Notes under the pieces: model-generated
The model's input: only the letters and a program-made list of their open reading frames with translations
Database searches by the model: none
Told to the model about the DNA's origin: nothing
Part shown: piece by piece, positions 8,372-17,258 of the stretch
Position numbering within the stretch: position 1 is the stretch's first letter
Layout of the letters: every line of letters starts with the position of its first letter
Program-made: the position numbers and the translations under genes
NCBI RefSeq assembly: GCF_000155615.1
Contig: NZ_DS989915.1
Coordinates: 3,465,195 to 3,528,124, forward strand
Length of the DNA stretch: 62,930 bases
Direction: 5' to 3'
DNA from: Alcanivorax sp. DG881
GTDB taxonomy: Bacteria > Pseudomonadota > Gammaproteobacteria > Pseudomonadales > Alcanivoracaceae

Positions 8372-10128
8372 AGGTCCGGCCCCATGCTCAGGTGCAGGCG
8401 CCAGTCGCGGTGCTCGTCCACCGCCCGGGCAATGTCCAGGCGAATCGGCCCCAGTGGCGAGCGCCAGCGGATGCCGATGCCGGCACTGTGGCGCGGCTCG
8501 AAGGCATCGAAATCGTTGAAGGCGTTGCCGGCATCGGTGAAAGCTGCCAAGTGCCATTTCTCGGTGAGCGGGTGATCGTATTCCAGACTGCCGGTGGCCA
8601 GGTGACGCCCGCCGATGACTTCGCCGTTGCTGTCTTCCGGGCCCAGGGATTCATAGGCGAAACCGCGCACGCTGGAATCGCCACCGGCGAAGAAGCGGAT
8701 GGAGGCTGGCAGTTCGGTCACATCATTGACCTCGGTGTAACCCAGATCGGTGCGCATCAAAACGCGCCCGCCCAGCAAGGGAAAGAGAATCTTGCCACCG
8801 CTGGTGAGTTGCAAGAAGGAGGCCGTGGATGACAGGTTCTGATCCGCGAACCGTACGGCGGTGTTCAGGCGCCACCCGAAGGTGGGGTAGACCGGGTCGT
8901 CGGCCTTGACGCGACTTAACTGGAAACCGGGAATCAGCAGTTCGGCCTGATCCACCTGGTCGGCGATCTGGTAGGTCTCACGCAGGAATTCCAGGGAGGT
9001 GGTGGCCACCCAGCGATTTTCCAGTTCGACGATATAATCCGCCCCGGTGCTCCAGCGCTCGTTTTCATTACTGTCGGTGTTTTCGTTGACGAAGCTGGTG
9101 TGCAGATCGAGCCGTTCATGGAGTGGGTCCTTCAGCGGGATCTGGTAACTGGCCCCGGCCCCTTGCTGCACTTCGGACAACTCGGTCTCCGCCCGGAAGC
9201 GGTGGCCGGCCTTGTTGACCCGGCGATTCTCTACCCCCAGCCGGACCCGTGGCCCGGTATCGGTGCTGATGCCGACACCGGTGAGCAGCGACCAGCGGTT
9301 GTTGTCCGTCAGTGCGATGCTAACGGGAATCCGGCGGGTGGTGTCGTTAGGTTCGCCTTTTTGTACCCGCACGGCGCTGAAGTAGCCGGCACCAAGAAAT
9401 GATTGCTGGGTTTCCAGCATGCGGCCGCTGTCGTAGGGCTCGCCTTCCTGGAAGCTGACATAGGCGTTAATCAATGAAGAATTGAGTACGCTGCCGCTAA
9501 CGGTGACTTCACCGAAGTGATAGCGCGGGCCGCTGTCCACATGCAGCGTAATGCTGGCCCGGTGGGCTTTTGTGTCCACCTTGAGGGTGTGGGTGGTCAG
9601 CTCGCCGTGGACGTAACCGCGACTGATGAGGTGCTGTTGCAAGCTCTTTTTCAGGTTGCTGTAGCGGTCATGTTGCAGCCGCTGACCGGTGGCCAGCTGC
9701 GCCTGCTCCACCAATCTGGTGAACGCCGGGTCCTGGGCCGCATCGCCGGTGATTTCCACTTGCACGTGTTTGAGTATCACTGGTGGGCCGGTGTTCACGT
9801 CCAGGGTCACGCTGACGCAGTCGCTGTTTTCATCGGCGGACAGGGAAAGCTGGCTGTCGTAGTAGCCCATGGCCTGCAGGGCATCGGTACTGTTGGCAAT
9901 GATTTGCCGGCGGATCAGGCCGTACTGGGCCCTGGGGGGCCGGCAGGGATAGCGAGACAGGTCTACCAGCGCCCGAATGTTGTTGGCCACCGCCTCGCTG
10001 GCGTTGCCGGTGATGTGCAGGTTTGGCGTGTCTTTGGCGAACGCAAGGGCGGGAAACAGCATCAGCAGCATCAGGATGAACGTCTTGCTCTGCCGATTGT
10101 GGTATCGATGGTGCGCCAAGCTCTGCAT
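8368..10128 (-). CDS. tamA: Outer-membrane assembly factor TamA
   Basis: An Omp85/BamA-superfamily protein of 586 residues, the family's usual length. It has a signal peptide (hydrophobic MLLMLFPALAFA near residues 20-31), three POTRA domains (about 35-275) and a C-terminal 16-strand barrel with the surface-antigen signature (RFFAGGDSSVRGFAYESLGP near 480) and the terminal strand GIGIRWRSPLGPIRLDIA. It partners with TamB, whose gene overlaps by 4 nt. The first Met gives a slightly long n-region, so the Met at residue 20 is a possible alternative. Confidence 0.94.
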   Translation of the reverse strand: MQSLAHHRYHNRQSKTFILMLLMLFPALAFAKDTPNLHITGNASEAVANNIRALVDLSRYPCRPPRAQYGLIRRQIIANSTDALQAMGYYDSQLSLSADENSDCVSVTLDVNTGPPVILKHVQVEITGDAAQDPAFTRLVEQAQLATGQRLQHDRYSNLKKSLQQHLISRGYVHGELTTHTLKVDTKAHRASITLHVDSGPRYHFGEVTVSGSVLNSSLINAYVSFQEGEPYDSGRMLETQQSFLGAGYFSAVRVQKGEPNDTTRRIPVSIALTDNNRWSLLTGVGISTDTGPRVRLGVENRRVNKAGHRFRAETELSEVQQGAGASYQIPLKDPLHERLDLHTSFVNENTDSNENERWSTGADYIVELENRWVATTSLEFLRETYQIADQVDQAELLIPGFQLSRVKADDPVYPTFGWRLNTAVRFADQNLSSTASFLQLTSGGKILFPLLGGRVLMRTDLGYTEVNDVTELPASIRFFAGGDSSVRGFAYESLGPEDSNGEVIGGRHLATGSLEYDHPLTEKWHLAAFTDAGNAFNDFDAFEPRHSAGIGIRWRSPLGPIRLDIARAVDEHRDWRLHLSMGPDL

Positions 10129-10180
10129 CCCTGTTTACGTCAGCCCACAGTGTAAGCCAAGGGCGGGGGGAACGAGAACC

Positions 10181-10801
10181 TTAACTGCCTGGCGGGTCAG
10201 CCTTGTGGTGCGGGTTTTCTCGCTGGTTGTCACGTGAATAGTCGCTGGCACTGGGCCGTTTTTTCAGCCGGCGTTGCAGGGTGCGGCGGTGAATGCCGAG
10301 GGCGTCTGCAGCCCGTGAGATATTGCCGCCGTGGGCGTCGAGGGTGCGCTGGATGTGTTCCCATTCCAGCCGCTGCAGTGAGGGTGGGCTGTCTGGCAGG
10401 GGCAGCGCCTGGCTGGCCGGGTCGGCATCCAGTGCCTGCAGGATGTCGTTGGCGCCAGCGGGCTTGGTCAGATAATTGTGGGCGCCACGGTGGGTGGCGG
10501 CGACGGCAGCCGCAATGCTGCCGTAGCCGGTCAACAGGATCACCCGGCAAAGGGGGAAGTGCTGGCGGATCGGCTCAATCAGGTCGAGGCCATTATCGTT
10601 GCCCAGGTTCTGGTCCAGAATCGCGCCGTCCAGCGGGGTGTCTTGGGCGGTGAGTTGCGCGATCAGCTGCAATGCCTGCTCGCGATCATGGGCCACATGG
10701 ACTTGGGCGCCATGGCGGCTCAGCGCCCGGGCGGTTTGTTCAGCGAGCAAGTCGTCGTCTTCTACCAGCAACAGCTGACGGCTGAGAGAGGCGTTGTTCA
10801 T
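10181..10801 (-). CDS. regA: RegA/PrrA/ActR-family response regulator
   Basis: A 206-residue two-component regulator. The receiver domain (about 8-125) has the acidic pair D15/D16, phosphoacceptor D63 (AILDQNL), T91 and K113. A Fis-type helix-turn-helix at about 145-183 contains HRRTLQRRLKKRP, the near-invariant recognition helix of the RegA/ActR/PrrA/RoxR family. These regulators control redox- and respiration-related genes. The start overlaps the sensor kinase stop as ATGA, so the two are co-translated. A polar tail of about 20 residues follows the HTH. The family call is firm; the target genes here are unknown. Confidence 0.9.
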   Translation of the reverse strand: MNNASLSRQLLLVEDDDLLAEQTARALSRHGAQVHVAHDREQALQLIAQLTAQDTPLDGAILDQNLGNDNGLDLIEPIRQHFPLCRVILLTGYGSIAAAVAATHRGAHNYLTKPAGANDILQALDADPASQALPLPDSPPSLQRLEWEHIQRTLDAHGGNISRAADALGIHRRTLQRRLKKRPSASDYSRDNQRENPHHKADPPGS

Positions 10802-12000
10802 GATGCGGCTCCCGGGCTGTCTGTTTGCGGCCAGTGAATCCGCGCCTGGGTCCAGCTGTGGCCAAAGTCCATTTCCAGCTCGGCACCGATTTGCGCCAGG
10901 CTGGAGTGCACCAGCGTGAGCCCCATGCCCAGCCCTTCGCGCTCTGAATCCGGGTGGGCCGGGCCATCATCACTGAGCTGGAGCCGATAGAGGGGTGCAT
11001 GGTCGCTGACGGTGATGGCCAGTCGCGTGGCGCCGGCGTCCATGGCGTTGTAGCCCAGATTGCACAGTACCCGGAACCAGCCCTGACTGTCGGCCACTTG
11101 AGGGTCCGCTTCCAGCGTGTGTGTCACGCTGAGGGTGGGTGCCAGATGACGCAGATGCTGTTGTAACTGCTGGATCAGGACGCTGAGAGGCAGACCGGAT
11201 TCCAGCTGGGTGGCTGTGCCTTGTTTCAGGCGGCTGGCCACGTTGCGGGCCAGGTGGTCCATTTGCTCGACTTCCGGACGCAGGGAATCGGGCATTTCAG
11301 GGGCGTGGAGAAGATTGTCTGCCAGCATCACCAGGGTGCCCAGCGGGGTATTCAGTTCATGGGCCTGGTCCGCCAGGGTCGCGGCTACCTGATACATGTG
11401 CTCACGGCGCCCGGCCAGATCCAGTGCCTGTTCCTGTTGTCGTTGTTGTTGTCGCATCAGTCGCTGGATGACCTGTCCGAGCAGGCTGAGCATGACCAGA
11501 AGAGCAATGAAGACAGCGGCCATGCCGGCACTGTGCAGGCCACTGAGCTGGTGGCTGAGGGCGTGTAGCGGGCTGTTCATGGCGGGCATCTGATACCAGC
11601 TCAGCGACACCATGTAGCCGCCCAGTGCCAGCAGGGCGACCAACAGTCCCCCTGTCATGGGCAGAGTCAGCGAGGCCATCAGGGCGGGGACCAGTAAATA
11701 GAATGAAAGCGGATTGCCGGCACCACCAAAGCCCTGGATCAGGCCGGCAAACAGCACCACGTCCATGGCCAGTTCCAGCGTCAATAATTGGCTGTGGCGG
11801 CGACCGTGTACCTTGCGGGTGACCAGGGTGACCAGGTTGGGCAGCAACAACGCGCCCAGCCAGCCCAGTTCGGCCAACTGATAGCCGGTATGGCCGAGCC
11901 GTTGCAGCACGATCAGGGCCAGGGTGATGGCGAGTACCAGCAGGCTGCGCAACCAGATCAGTCGCAGGCGCCAGTTCAATAAGGGAGGGCGGTTATCCAT
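10798..12000 (-). CDS. regB: RegB/PrrB/ActS-family sensor histidine kinase lacking the usual redox Cys
   Basis: About 400 residues from the Met at 12000. Six hydrophobic segments (about 15-175) include the GGxxNP loop (GGAGNPL, 92-98), the quinone-sensing motif of RegB. The H-box is HELNTPLG with H214. A divergent N-box (LCNLGYNAMDAGA, 312-324) and G-boxes (DDG at 344; GLGMGL 356-361) complete the kinase. The redox-active Cys of RegB, about 40 residues after the phospho-His, aligns by eye with Leu250. The only Cys in the protein is C313 in the N-box. The open frame extends 25 residues further upstream, but that extension is not membrane-like. It is coupled to regA. Confidence 0.88.
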   Translation of the reverse strand: MDNRPPLLNWRLRLIWLRSLLVLAITLALIVLQRLGHTGYQLAELGWLGALLLPNLVTLVTRKVHGRRHSQLLTLELAMDVVLFAGLIQGFGGAGNPLSFYLLVPALMASLTLPMTGGLLVALLALGGYMVSLSWYQMPAMNSPLHALSHQLSGLHSAGMAAVFIALLVMLSLLGQVIQRLMRQQQRQQEQALDLAGRREHMYQVAATLADQAHELNTPLGTLVMLADNLLHAPEMPDSLRPEVEQMDHLARNVASRLKQGTATQLESGLPLSVLIQQLQQHLRHLAPTLSVTHTLEADPQVADSQGWFRVLCNLGYNAMDAGATRLAITVSDHAPLYRLQLSDDGPAHPDSEREGLGMGLTLVHSSLAQIGAELEMDFGHSWTQARIHWPQTDSPGAAS

Positions 12001-12061
12001 GGCGGCTATTGTAACGGTAAATCGGCGCGGGGAGGTGTGGCAGTTTGCCCGGGTGGGGGCG

Positions 12062-12217
12062 AGTTGAAAGTTCAAAGTGTAAAGTTGAAAAGCGCGTCAT
12101 AGCGCCGTGCCATTCCATGGCTCAGCACCCGCACACAGTACCGCAGCGCGAAGGAACGCTTTTCAGCGTCGGCACGAAGTTATCATCGCGTTTGAACTTT
12201 ACACTTTGAACTTTCTA
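12062..12217. repeat. 156-bp imperfect palindrome with heptamer-array arms (AGTTCAA dialect)
   Basis: The left arm has AGTTGAA (12062), AGTTCAA (12069), AGTGTAA (12076) and AGTTGAA (12083), then AAGCGCG. The right arm (12187-12217) is its near-perfect reverse complement. Read inward it gives AGTAGAA, AGTTCAA, AGTGTAA, AGTTCAA, then ACGCG. The unit order, including the odd AGTGTAA, is shared by both arms. The interior (12097-12186) has further inverted pairs (CGTGCC/GGCACG, ATTCC/GGAA). It lies 8 nt after the methyltransferase stop and 61 nt upstream of regB. No ORF is inside. Its form resembles a miniature palindromic element. Confidence 0.85.
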
Positions 12218-12224
12218 CTGCTCT

Positions 12225-12842
12225 TCAAGGCCGCAGCAGTCGCCCTTCGTATAGCTCGCCGGCAAAGGCGGGCAGTTTGGGATGGCGGTGCTGGCGGGCG
12301 GTCTCGGCCTGAAAACCCGCACGCTGGAAAATACGAGCGGTATCGCGGGTGAGCTGACAACCGCAAGCCAGCGGTTTCCACGCGGGATTCAGGGTTTTTT
12401 GCAGGCGTTGAATCCAGGGGCGTTCGCTCAATACATGCTCCAGTGACAGCAGTGTGCCGCCGGGCTTGAGGACGCGAAAGGCCTCTTTCGCCGCTTGATC
12501 CGGGTCCGGAATGGTGCAGAACACCAGGCAGGCAATCACCGTGTCAAAATGCTGATCGGGATAGGGGAGCTGTTGGGCATCGCCTTCTTGCAGATGAAAT
12601 CGTTCGGGCGAATCGCACTGTTGGGCACTGTCACGGGCCAATGAGAGCAGGCCGCCGGCTGGCTCAATGCCATGAATTTCGGTGGCGGTATGGCTGTAGA
12701 AAGGGAAGTTGGCGCCGGTGCCGACGCCCAGCTCCAATACCCGGCCGCTGGCCTGGGCCAGCAGACGTTGCCGGTCCCGGTAGACCGGGCGGGTGGCCCA
12801 ATCCAGTAATACCGGGAACAGCTTGTCTTCGTAAAAGGACAT
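12225..12842 (-). CDS. Class I SAM-dependent methyltransferase
   Basis: A 205-residue methyltransferase of the Methyltransf_11/UbiE-like type. Motif I is VLELGVGTGANFPFY (residues about 35-49), followed by an acidic post-I segment (IHGIEPAGGLL). Motif II/III is present as HFDTVIACLVFCTIPDP, and the late strand is GGTLLSLEHVLSE. Substrate specificity cannot be read from sequence. The Met at 12842 sits 10 nt after the stop of the upstream exported-protein gene, so the two probably form a transcription unit. A heptamer-arm palindrome follows the stop. Confidence 0.82.
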   Translation of the reverse strand: MSFYEDKLFPVLLDWATRPVYRDRQRLLAQASGRVLELGVGTGANFPFYSHTATEIHGIEPAGGLLSLARDSAQQCDSPERFHLQEGDAQQLPYPDQHFDTVIACLVFCTIPDPDQAAKEAFRVLKPGGTLLSLEHVLSERPWIQRLQKTLNPAWKPLACGCQLTRDTARIFQRAGFQAETARQHRHPKLPAFAGELYEGRLLRP

Positions 12843-12852
12843 GCGTTGCCTG

Positions 12853-14073
12853 TTAGTTACGCTCGGGCAGGATGTATTTGTCCGGGTTGTTCAGCATATC
12901 CATGCTCAGCGGGTCGCTGATAATGCTGGTCAGGTTCCGGTCGGTCTTTTTGCTGTACTTGCGACGCAGTTTCTCGAACTTGCGGAAGCTGCGGAAGTTG
13001 AGCGCATACAGGCGCACTTCCTGCAGGCGCTTGTAGGAGTACATGACGTCCAGCGCATCCATGGAATATTCCGGACGAATTTTCATGGCTTTTTCCAGGT
13101 AGCTGATCGCTTCGTTCAGGTCACGCTTGCGGTTCATGTAGATCAGTGCGTTGGCGTATTCGTAATTGACGATGGGAATATCCGGAGCCAGCGTCAGGGC
13201 GTCGGCAAAGGATTCTTCCACCGTGGTGGTGCGCGCGCCATAGGTCATGCGGCCGGTGAACTTGCCCACCCGGCGCATGATGCCGGCGTCCACGCCGGCG
13301 CGGAAAGCATGTGCCAGCGGTTGGTCGGGCATGATCTCAACCACTTCCTCAGCGCTGTTCTTGATCTTGCCGATATAGCGCCGGGCGACCACCACGGGCA
13401 CCGGGGATTCTTCCGCGATGCGGGCAATGGCGTAGGCGTAACCGAGTTTCACCGAGGCAACAATGGGGGCCACGGCAGGATCGTCGGCCGCTTCTTCCAT
13501 GTCATCAAAGTACTCTTGCGCCTGGTTGGCTACGTCCTGGAGCATCATGTATTTGGTGCTCTGGCGATCGGCCAGGTAGATGGCGTACATCAGCTGGGAA
13601 AACAGGGCAGGGATCTTGCCGATGGGACCAAGCTTGAGGCCTTCTTCGCGGGCTTCCTGGAAGTCACCGGCAAAGAACTTGCGCCATACCTGCAGGCTGC
13701 GGGCCTCCAGCACCTGATAATCGCCGTTCCAGCCCTCGATGTCTTCTTTCATGAAGGGGTACTTTTCGAACTGTTCCTTCATGTAGGCGGCGGACGGGTA
13801 GGGCACCTTCAGGCCGCGCATCAGGTATTCCCATTTGTCGCGGATCTGTTTGTCGGTATAGGTGAAGTAGCTTTTCTTGTAGGGCACTTCATTCCATTTT
13901 TCGACAAAGATGCGTTCATCCACCGGGATTTCCTGCATTTGCAGTTCTTCCGGGGTGACTTCATCCATCTCGTCGTCGGCCTCGTCATCGCGGGCCGCAT
14001 GGACTTGCAAGCTGATAGCGCAAAGCGCGATCAGGCACAGAGAGCGCCAGAACGGTACAGAATATGCTGCCAT
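12853..14073 (-). CDS. Uncharacterised exported protein with TPR-like segment
   Basis: About 406 residues from the Met at 14073, chosen because a clear signal peptide begins there (PFWRSLCLIALCAISLQVHA). The open frame continues 30 residues further upstream without export character. The mature N-terminus is very acidic (ARDDEADDEMDEVTPEEL). The middle is alpha-helical, and a segment around NYEYANALIYMNRKRDLNEA (about 310-330) looks like a TPR unit followed by YLEKAMKIRPEYSMD. This suggests a periplasmic scaffolding role, but I cannot name the family. It is followed at 10 nt by the methyltransferase gene. Confidence 0.7.
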   Translation of the reverse strand: MAAYSVPFWRSLCLIALCAISLQVHAARDDEADDEMDEVTPEELQMQEIPVDERIFVEKWNEVPYKKSYFTYTDKQIRDKWEYLMRGLKVPYPSAAYMKEQFEKYPFMKEDIEGWNGDYQVLEARSLQVWRKFFAGDFQEAREEGLKLGPIGKIPALFSQLMYAIYLADRQSTKYMMLQDVANQAQEYFDDMEEAADDPAVAPIVASVKLGYAYAIARIAEESPVPVVVARRYIGKIKNSAEEVVEIMPDQPLAHAFRAGVDAGIMRRVGKFTGRMTYGARTTTVEESFADALTLAPDIPIVNYEYANALIYMNRKRDLNEAISYLEKAMKIRPEYSMDALDVMYSYKRLQEVRLYALNFRSFRKFEKLRRKYSKKTDRNLTSIISDPLSMDMLNNPDKYILPERN

Positions 14074-14227
14074 GATGTTTACAGCTCTTGTTGTTGTTGT
14101 GTGTTGTAGGCGAACAGGTTCGCCGGGCCCCGATAGCCCTTGGTTGTGGCCTAACAATGCCACGCAGGCGGGAAGTGAACAAGTTCTGCTCAGTATGAGT
14201 TTGTCAGCAGGAGTGTATCGTTAATGT

Positions 14228-14251
14228 GCCTGCCCGGTTTGGCGGGCAGGC
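14228..14251 (-). terminator. GC-rich hairpin downstream of the PA4642-family gene
   Basis: CCTGCCCG (14229-14236) pairs with CGGGCAGG (14243-14250) across a 6-nt loop, about 20 nt past the minus-strand stop at 14271. No T run follows on the minus strand, so termination would be weak or factor-dependent. Confidence 0.45.
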
Positions 14252-14270
14252 GAGGGAGCAGGGGAGCGGA

Positions 14271-14570
14271 TCAGGCGTTGGCGCCAGCGTCGCGCAGGGC
14301 TTGCGCGTAATCCTTGCCTTTCGGGTGCTGGGCAATCAGGTCCAGCAGGGTGCGGCCTTGTGGGTCACGGGCATTCAGATCCCGGTTCTGGTCCTTGAAG
14401 AACGTCAGAAAGCGGGCGAAATCCTCGGCGCGCAGGGCGCGATACGCTTTTTCCAGCAGGTGGAAGTCCCCGTTTACGCCCTCCTCGGGAGGGAAGTCGA
14501 GAAATACTGCGATCTGTTCATCGGTCATCGGCTCGCCGATCACCTTCTGCTTGTCTTTACGTTCAGCCAT
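14271..14570 (-). CDS. PA4642-family conserved hypothetical protein
   Basis: A 99-residue cytoplasmic protein beginning MAERKDKQKVIGEPMTDEQI, which I recognise as the small PA4642 family of Pseudomonas and relatives. Its function is unknown. The ATG at 14570 is preceded by GGAGGA at ideal spacing. The body is charged and helical (FLDFPPEEGVNGDFHLLEKAYR...) with an ankyrin-like end (LNARDPQGRTLLDLIAQH). It is monocistronic, between a GC hairpin and the HU-type gene on the same strand. Confidence 0.75.
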   Translation of the reverse strand: MAERKDKQKVIGEPMTDEQIAVFLDFPPEEGVNGDFHLLEKAYRALRAEDFARFLTFFKDQNRDLNARDPQGRTLLDLIAQHPKGKDYAQALRDAGANA

Positions 14571-14682
14571 GGGGGTCTCCTCCGTATGCGGCGGCATTAT
14601 AGAGGCTTGCGGCCTTTGGGGGCCAGTGCAGGGCAAACAAGTCGGGGTGGCGCGATGAAATGGGCGGGGAGAGGGGGAGAGC

Positions 14683-14707
14683 CCACCGGGCGCCAGGCAC
14701 CCGGTGG
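14683..14707 (-). terminator. GC-rich hairpin downstream of the HU-type gene
   Basis: CCACCGGG (14683-14690) pairs with CCCGGTGG (14700-14707), loop 9 nt, 12 nt past the stop of the minus-strand HU-type gene at 14719. The tract after it on the minus strand is C/T-rich rather than pure T, so this is a moderate terminator candidate. Confidence 0.5.
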
Positions 14708-14718
14708 TGGAGCATGAA

Positions 14719-15093
14719 TCAGGCGGTCATATCTTTCAGTTTCTTCAGCGGACGAACCTTGACCATGGTGCGGGCAGGCTTGGCAGCGAAGGTGGTGGCT
14801 TCCCCGGTGAACGGGTTGATGCCCTTGCGCGCTTTGGTGGCGGGCTTCTTCTGGGTCACGATTTTCAGCAGGCCCGGCAGGGTGAATTGGCCGGCGCCAC
14901 GCTTTTTCAGGTGACCTTCCATGATATCGCCAAGCTCGTCGAAAACCGCGTTGACGTCTTTCTTGGTCAGGCCGGTGGTTTCGCTGATCTGGTTAATGAT
15001 CTGGGTTTTGTTCATCGGTTCGGTGATGGTTTTCACCTTGCGAGCCGCTGTAGCGCTGGAAGCTTTAGCAGCTGTCTTTTTCTTTGCAGCCAT
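14719..15093 (-). CDS. HU-family DNA-binding protein with Lys/Ala-rich N-terminal tail
   Basis: 124 residues. A basic, disordered tail (MAAKKKTAAKASSATAARK) is followed by a complete HU/IHF fold: MNKTQIINQISETTGLTKKDV at about 27-47 is helix 1-2, and the DNA-binding arm contains KKPATKARKGINPFTGEATT. Canonical HU is about 90 residues, so the N-terminal extension is a real addition reminiscent of eukaryote-like basic tails in some nucleoid proteins. The Met at 15093 is preceded by a purine-rich GGGGTAAG. The reading frame remains open upstream, but the extra residues do not look like protein. It is probably a nucleoid-associated architectural protein. Confidence 0.85.
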   Translation of the reverse strand: MAAKKKTAAKASSATAARKVKTITEPMNKTQIINQISETTGLTKKDVNAVFDELGDIMEGHLKKRGAGQFTLPGLLKIVTQKKPATKARKGINPFTGEATTFAAKPARTMVKVRPLKKLKDMTA

Positions 15094-15472
15094 GGATTGC
15101 TTACCCCTTTTTGGTGTCTTCCTGATGTTGTATTGGTTCCGCAATGGTACGGATAACCGGCGGTGCTTCCTTGTCAGGTCTGCCCCTGGACTGCACAACA
15201 CAGAGGGCGCCTGATAGGGTTCGCATCTTTTATATGCCATGGATTTTCAGGGCACAAGGCGTAGAGACACTATTTTTCAAGGTATTTTGTGAAATTAGGT
15301 AGGCATGTGGCCCGTTTGGCAGTGAATCGCCGTCTGGCATGGCTCGTGGACGGTTGAATCGCTATACTGTGGCGCCTTTTTCAGTGGTCCGGCGTCGGGG
15401 CAGGCTTCAGTCAGCCTGGGGTCGCCTTCAATAAGCCGGACGGCGTAATCAGAACACAAGCGGACGTTAAGC
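15094..15472. other. 379-bp divergent intergenic region, HU-type gene / aspS
   Basis: No ORF of interest and no heptamer array. It should hold the divergent promoters. TATACT at 15363-15368 is a plausible -10 for aspS with a weak -35. An AT-rich patch lies at about 15230-15300. GTCCGGCG at 15386-15393 and CGCCGTCCGG (reverse sense, 15434-15443) form a loose inverted pair around the aspS leader. Confidence 0.5.
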
Positions 15473-17236
15473 ATGCGAAGCCATTATTGCGGTGATTTGC
15501 GAGCCTCCCACGACGGAGAAACAGTAGAGCTTTGCGGTTGGGTCAGTCGCCGCCGTGACCACGGTGGGGTGATCTTCCTCGACCTGCGCGATCGTAATGG
15601 TCTGGTGCAGGTGGTGTTCGACCCGGATACCGTTGAAGCCTTTGCCTTGGCCGATAAAGTACGCAGCGAGTACGTGGTCCGCCTGAGCGGCCGGGTACGC
15701 ATGCGTGACGAAGCGGTGCGTAACAGCAAGATGTCCACCGGCGACATCGAAGTGCTGGGCAAGGAACTGACCATCCTCAATGAGGCCGAGACGCCGCCGT
15801 TTGAGCTGGATGCCCACTCTGCTGCCGGTGAAGAGGTGCGCCTCAAGTACCGCTACATGGACCTGCGCCGCCCGGAAGTGCTGCGCAACTTCCAGTTTCG
15901 TTCGCGCCTGACCCACGTGGTCCGTGCCTTCCTGGAAGGCGAGGGTTTCATGGACGTGGAAACCCCGATCCTGACCCGGGCGACCCCGGAAGGTGCCCGT
16001 GACTATCTGGTGCCCAGCCGGACCCATCCGGGCAGCTTCTTTGCGCTGCCGCAGTCTCCGCAGCTGTTCAAGCAGCTGCTGATGGTGGCGGGCTTCGATC
16101 GTTACTACCAGATTGCCAAGTGTTTCCGTGACGAAGATCTTCGTGCGGACCGTCAGCCCGAATTTACCCAGATTGACTTGGAAGCTTCCTTTGTAGAGGA
16201 AGAAGACATCATGGGGATTACCGAGCGGATGGTGCGTTCGGTGTTTAAAGAATTGCTCGATGTGGAGCTGCCGGATTTCCCGCGCATGCCGTTCTCCGAA
16301 GCCATGCAGCGTTTTGGTTCCGACAAGCCGGACCTGCGTATTCCGCTGGAGCTGATCGACATCGCCGATCTGCTGGCTGGAGTGGACTTCAAGGTTTTCT
16401 CCGGCCCGGCCAACGATCCGAAAGGCCGTGTGGCGGCCATGCGTGTACCGGGCGGTTGCTCCTTGTCGCGCAAGGATATCGACGGCTACACCAAGTTCGT
16501 CAGCATCTATGGCGCCAAGGGTCTGGCCTATATCAAGGTCAACGACCTGGCCGCTGGCGCAGAAGGCCTGCAGTCACCGATCCTGAAATTCCTCACTGAG
16601 GATGCGATCAAAGGCATCCTTGAGCGCACCGGCGCCGAGACCGGCGACCTGATCTTCTTCGGTGCCGACAAGGCCAAGATCGTCAACGAGGCTTTGGGCG
16701 CCCTGCGCGTTAAAGTCGGCCACGACCTGAACCTGGTCGAAGGCGAGTGGGCACCGTTGTGGGTAGTGGACTTCCCCATGTTCGAGGAAGACGAAGGGCA
16801 GTACCACGCCCTGCATCACCCCTTCACCATGCCCAGCTGTAGCGCGGAAGAGCTCAAGAGCAACCCGGCAGAAGCGCTGTCGCGGGCCTATGACATGGTG
16901 CTTAACGGCACCGAGCTGGGTGGCGGTTCCATCCGTATCCACAACCCGGCCATGCAGCGCACCGTGTTTGAAGCCCTGGGTATTTCCGATGAAGAAGCCG
17001 ATGAAAAGTTCGGCTTCCTGCTCGATGGTCTGAAGTACGGTGCACCGCCCCACGGTGGTCTGGCGTTCGGCCTGGATCGCATGGTCATGCTGATGACCGG
17101 CTGTGAGTCGATCCGTGACGTGATTGCTTTCCCGAAGACCCAGACCGCAGCGTGCACCATGACCAACGCGCCGTCACCGGTGGACAACAAGCAGCTGCGT
17201 GAAGTGGGCGTACAGGTACGAAAAGAAGAAGGTTGA
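15473..17236 (+). CDS. aspS: Aspartyl-tRNA synthetase, probably non-discriminating
   Basis: 587 residues, class IIb bacterial-type AspRS. It has an N-terminal OB anticodon-binding domain (1-105), catalytic core with motif 2 ([18 protein letters not shown], near 220), a GAD insertion domain (about 290-410) and motif 3 ([14 protein letters not shown], near 530). His30 in [10 protein letters not shown] corresponds to the His found in Pseudomonas AspRS, where E. coli has Leu. From memory, that His marks enzymes that also charge tRNA-Asn, with GatCAB amidation completing Asn-tRNA-Asn. The second position reported to matter is Ala81 here. The gene is upstream of yebC with a strong hairpin between them. 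Confidence 0.97.
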   Translation: MRSHYCGDLRASHDGETVELCGWVSRRRDHGGVIFLDLRDRNGLVQVVFDPDTVEAFALADKVRSEYVVRLSGRVRMRDEAVRNSKMSTGDIEVLGKELTILNEAETPPFELDAHSAAGEEVRLKYRYMDLRRPEVLRNFQFRSRLTHVVRAFLEGEGFMDVETPILTRATPEGARDYLVPSRTHPGSFFALPQSPQLFKQLLMVAGFDRYYQIAKCFRDEDLRADRQPEFTQIDLEASFVEEEDIMGITERMVRSVFKELLDVELPDFPRMPFSEAMQRFGSDKPDLRIPLELIDIADLLAGVDFKVFSGPANDPKGRVAAMRVPGGCSLSRKDIDGYTKFVSIYGAKGLAYIKVNDLAAGAEGLQSPILKFLTEDAIKGILERTGAETGDLIFFGADKAKIVNEALGALRVKVGHDLNLVEGEWAPLWVVDFPMFEEDEGQYHALHHPFTMPSCSAEELKSNPAEALSRAYDMVLNGTELGGGSIRIHNPAMQRTVFEALGISDEEADEKFGFLLDGLKYGAPPHGGLAFGLDRMVMLMTGCESIRDVIAFPKTQTAACTMTNAPSPVDNKQLREVGVQVRKEEG

Positions 17237-17258
17237 TATACAGAGACGCAGGCATGCA

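Noticed and set aside
8371..8557. N-terminal extension of tamB upstream of the GTG
   Set aside because: The extension lies entirely within tamA and lacks membrane-anchor character. The GTGA overlap start gives the expected N-terminal helix.
12841..14109. 422-residue plus-strand frame opposite the exported protein
   Set aside because: Antisense to a protein with a clear signal peptide and TPR-like segment. No ribosome binding site or recognisable family.
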